Shown: positions 6,804-7,477 of the stretch, one piece after another
How positions within the stretch are numbered: position 1 is the stretch's first letter
How the letters are laid out: each line of letters opens with the position of its first letter
DNA from: an uncultured Rickettsiales bacterium
Lineage (GTDB): Bacteria > Pseudomonadota > Alphaproteobacteria > Rickettsiales > UBA1997
Direction of reading: 5' to 3'
DNA: 7,477 nucleotides
Assembly (NCBI GenBank): GCA_937927795.1
Contig: CALBSF010000140.1
Location: 1 to 7,477 of the forward strand
Program-made: the position numbers and the translations under genes
Notes under the pieces: model-generated
What the model was told of the DNA's origin: nothing
The model's input: the letters and a program-made list of their open reading frames with translations, nothing else
Database searches by the model: none

Positions 6804-6852
6804 CTTCGACAAGCTCAGGTGTGACATCGAGGGTGGATTGGTTGACATCGAG
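6804..6852. repeat. Short direct repeats and REP-like remnant
   Basis: CTTCGACAAGCTCAGG at 6804-6819 resembles a short repeat motif often seen in proteobacterial intergenic regions. It is followed by two copies of TGACATCGAG, at 6822-6831 and 6843-6852. The second ends 5 bases before the large palindrome. The segment may be the decayed edge of a repeat element. No coding potential is visible. Confidence 0.4.
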
Positions 6853-6900
6853 AATTAGGGCATAATTAAAAAAATGGGATGGTAACTTATCCACGAACCC

Positions 6901-6948
6901 AAACCCGAAACCAAACTCAAACCCGAAACCAAACCCAAACCCAAACTG
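6901..6948 (+). repeat. Degenerate AAACCC hexamer tandem repeat
   Basis: Eight consecutive 6-base units can be read: AAACCC, GAAACC, AAACTC, AAACCC, GAAACC, AAACCC, AAACCC, AAACTG. The first three and the next three form an 18-base unit repeated with one change. The opposite arm of the palindrome holds only about two such units, so the tract appears expanded on this side, probably by replication slippage. Confidence 0.8.
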
Positions 6949-7017
6949 TCATCTCGAGCGCAGCGAGAGATCTCATGAGTTTATCCGCCAGAGATCTCTC
7001 GCTGCGCTCGAGATGAC
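6948..7017. repeat. Inner perfect 27-bp inverted repeat (REP-like hairpin)
   Basis: Arms 6948-6974 and 6991-7017 match at all 27 positions around a 16-base loop. The arm begins GTCATCTCGAGCGCAGCGAG and is itself partly palindromic (CTCGAG, AGATCT). From general knowledge, very similar palindromes are scattered as intergenic repeats in many bacterial genomes. Transcribed, it would form a very stable hairpin at the end of the upstream operon mRNA. Confidence 0.85.
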
Positions 7018-7090
7018 GGGTTGGGTTTGGGTTCGTGGATAAGTTACCGTCCCATTTTTTTAATTATGCCCCCAAATTTGGCATCCATAA

Positions 7091-7126
7091 AAAAAGCCGG
7101 ATCTTTTTTTAAAGATCCGGCTTTTT
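7091..7126. terminator. Bidirectional rho-independent terminator
   Basis: A perfect 16-bp stem (7091-7106 paired with 7111-7126) has a TTTT loop and a core of GCCGGATC. It is flanked by A-runs on the left and T-runs on the right, giving a run of seven U after the stem on the minus strand and five on the plus strand. It lies 27 bases beyond the stop of the minus-strand OmpH gene and 310 bases beyond the IalB gene stop. It probably ends transcription from both directions. Confidence 0.9.
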
Positions 7127-7152
7127 AAATTTAAAATTTTAAATTTTTAAAA

Positions 7153-7477
7153 CTAAAATTTAACTTTAAGTTTAGTTAATTTTTTGTTTAAGTTTTTTAA
7201 AACCTCATTAGTTACATCGATAGAATCTTTGTAATAAGCGCTTTGAGCGGCGTAAACTATGATGTCTAAGCCTTTTTCTTTAGCAATAGATTCAAGAGAT
7301 GATTTGATTTCATCATTTACCTTGCCTAGAGCTTCAAGAGATGCTTTATTTAAAACATTTTGTTTGCTTTCAATTGAAGATTGCAATTCTTTAACTTTAG
7401 TTTCGAAAGCTTTAGCTTCTTTTTCAAAAGCTTCTGCAGAAAGAACACTTCTTTTGCCTTCAATTCTTTTTTGTTCA
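7153..7477 (-). CDS. Skp/OmpH family periplasmic chaperone, C-terminal part (5' end beyond window)
   Basis: Skp (OmpH) is a trimeric periplasmic chaperone whose long helical arms hold unfolded outer-membrane proteins on their way to the BAM complex. The visible 107 residues include a charged helical stretch (EAFEKEAKAFETKVKELQSS) that would form one arm. A C-terminal body follows with LESIAKEKGLDIIVYA and YYKDSIDVTNEVLKNLNK, corresponding to the family pattern of a 'YAD-x-S-x-D-I-T-x-x-V' ending. The frame (codons from 7476) is open to the window edge, so the signal peptide and the start of the coiled-coil arm lie outside. A TTG at 7384-7386 could be mistaken for a start, but conserved arm sequence continues upstream of it. 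In alphaproteobacteria this gene usually follows bamA and precedes lpxD or fabZ, but here a terminator follows directly, suggesting it ends its transcript. The stop is TAG. Confidence 0.82.
   Translation of the reverse strand, partial: EQKRIEGKRSVLSAEAFEKEAKAFETKVKELQSSIESKQNVLNKASLEALGKVNDEIKSSLESIAKEKGLDIIVYAAQSAYYKDSIDVTNEVLKNLNKKLTKLKVKF

Larger units (their letters stand above)
6858..7071. repeat. Large nested palindromic element, MITE- or REP-like
   Basis: The outer arms, 6858-6906 and 7023-7071, are inverted repeats of 49 bases matching at 48 positions. The single difference would form a G-U pair in RNA. Both ends begin GGGCATAATT in their own orientation. Nested within is a second, perfect inverted repeat at 6948-7017, and the left side alone carries a hexamer tract. 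The whole element is about 214 bp, richer in G+C than the flanking genes, and encodes no protein. It sits between the 3' ends of two convergent genes, a tolerant site for a non-autonomous repeat. I see no convincing target-site duplication, so a mobile origin is inferred only. Confidence 0.85.

Noticed and set aside
6901..6948. Telomeric repeat or CRISPR array
   Set aside because: The units are degenerate, few and embedded in a palindrome, with no spacers and no chromosome-end context.
7153..7386. A complete 77-residue gene starting at TTG 7386
   Set aside because: The frame continues upstream to the window edge with typical Skp arm sequence, so this is a truncated larger gene.

Overview
The window reads as an AT-rich alphaproteobacterial chromosome segment (about 1213 to the end) whose left end is an assembly or library artefact. 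The bacterial part best fits a reduced, host-associated lineage such as Rickettsiales or a relative. The grounds are very low G+C, tightly overlapping genes, an IalB-family secreted protein, a class II CCA-adding enzyme, TrmFO and a YhdP/AsmA-like protein. The lineage is inferred from gene content and base composition; no database search was possible.

Left end (1-1212). Bases 1-16 match the 3' end of the Illumina TruSeq adapter exactly. Next comes a eukaryote- or giant-virus-like piece (about 17-1043). It carries a tandem CCCH zinc-finger gene on the plus strand and an unrecognised truncated ORF on the minus strand, meeting at an AT-rich hairpin. About 170 bases (about 1044-1212) then encode the core of an NFACT-R domain (RqcH family, Firmicutes-like). 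That piece runs in frame into the C-terminal part of an AsmA-like protein. These parts do not belong together biologically, so the apparent NFACT-AsmA fusion should be read as false.

Bacterial operon (about 1213-6781, plus strand). The order is AsmA-like/YhdP C-terminus, trmFO, cca, a 103-residue helical protein of unknown function, a long-chain polyprenyl diphosphate synthase (ispB type), and an IalB-family exported protein. Genes overlap or are separated by at most 4 bases, so they are probably co-transcribed. The operon promoter is not in the window. The genes serve tRNA maturation (TrmFO, CCA addition), quinone side-chain synthesis (polyprenyl synthase) and the cell envelope (AsmA-like, IalB).

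Right end (6782-7477). A 371-base gap holds a nested palindromic repeat of about 214 bp with an asymmetric AAACCC-like hexamer tract. After it comes a strong bidirectional terminator. The gap separates the operon from a convergent, truncated minus-strand gene for a Skp/OmpH periplasmic chaperone.

I found no new biological system. The most useful observations are the chimeric left end and the nested palindrome.
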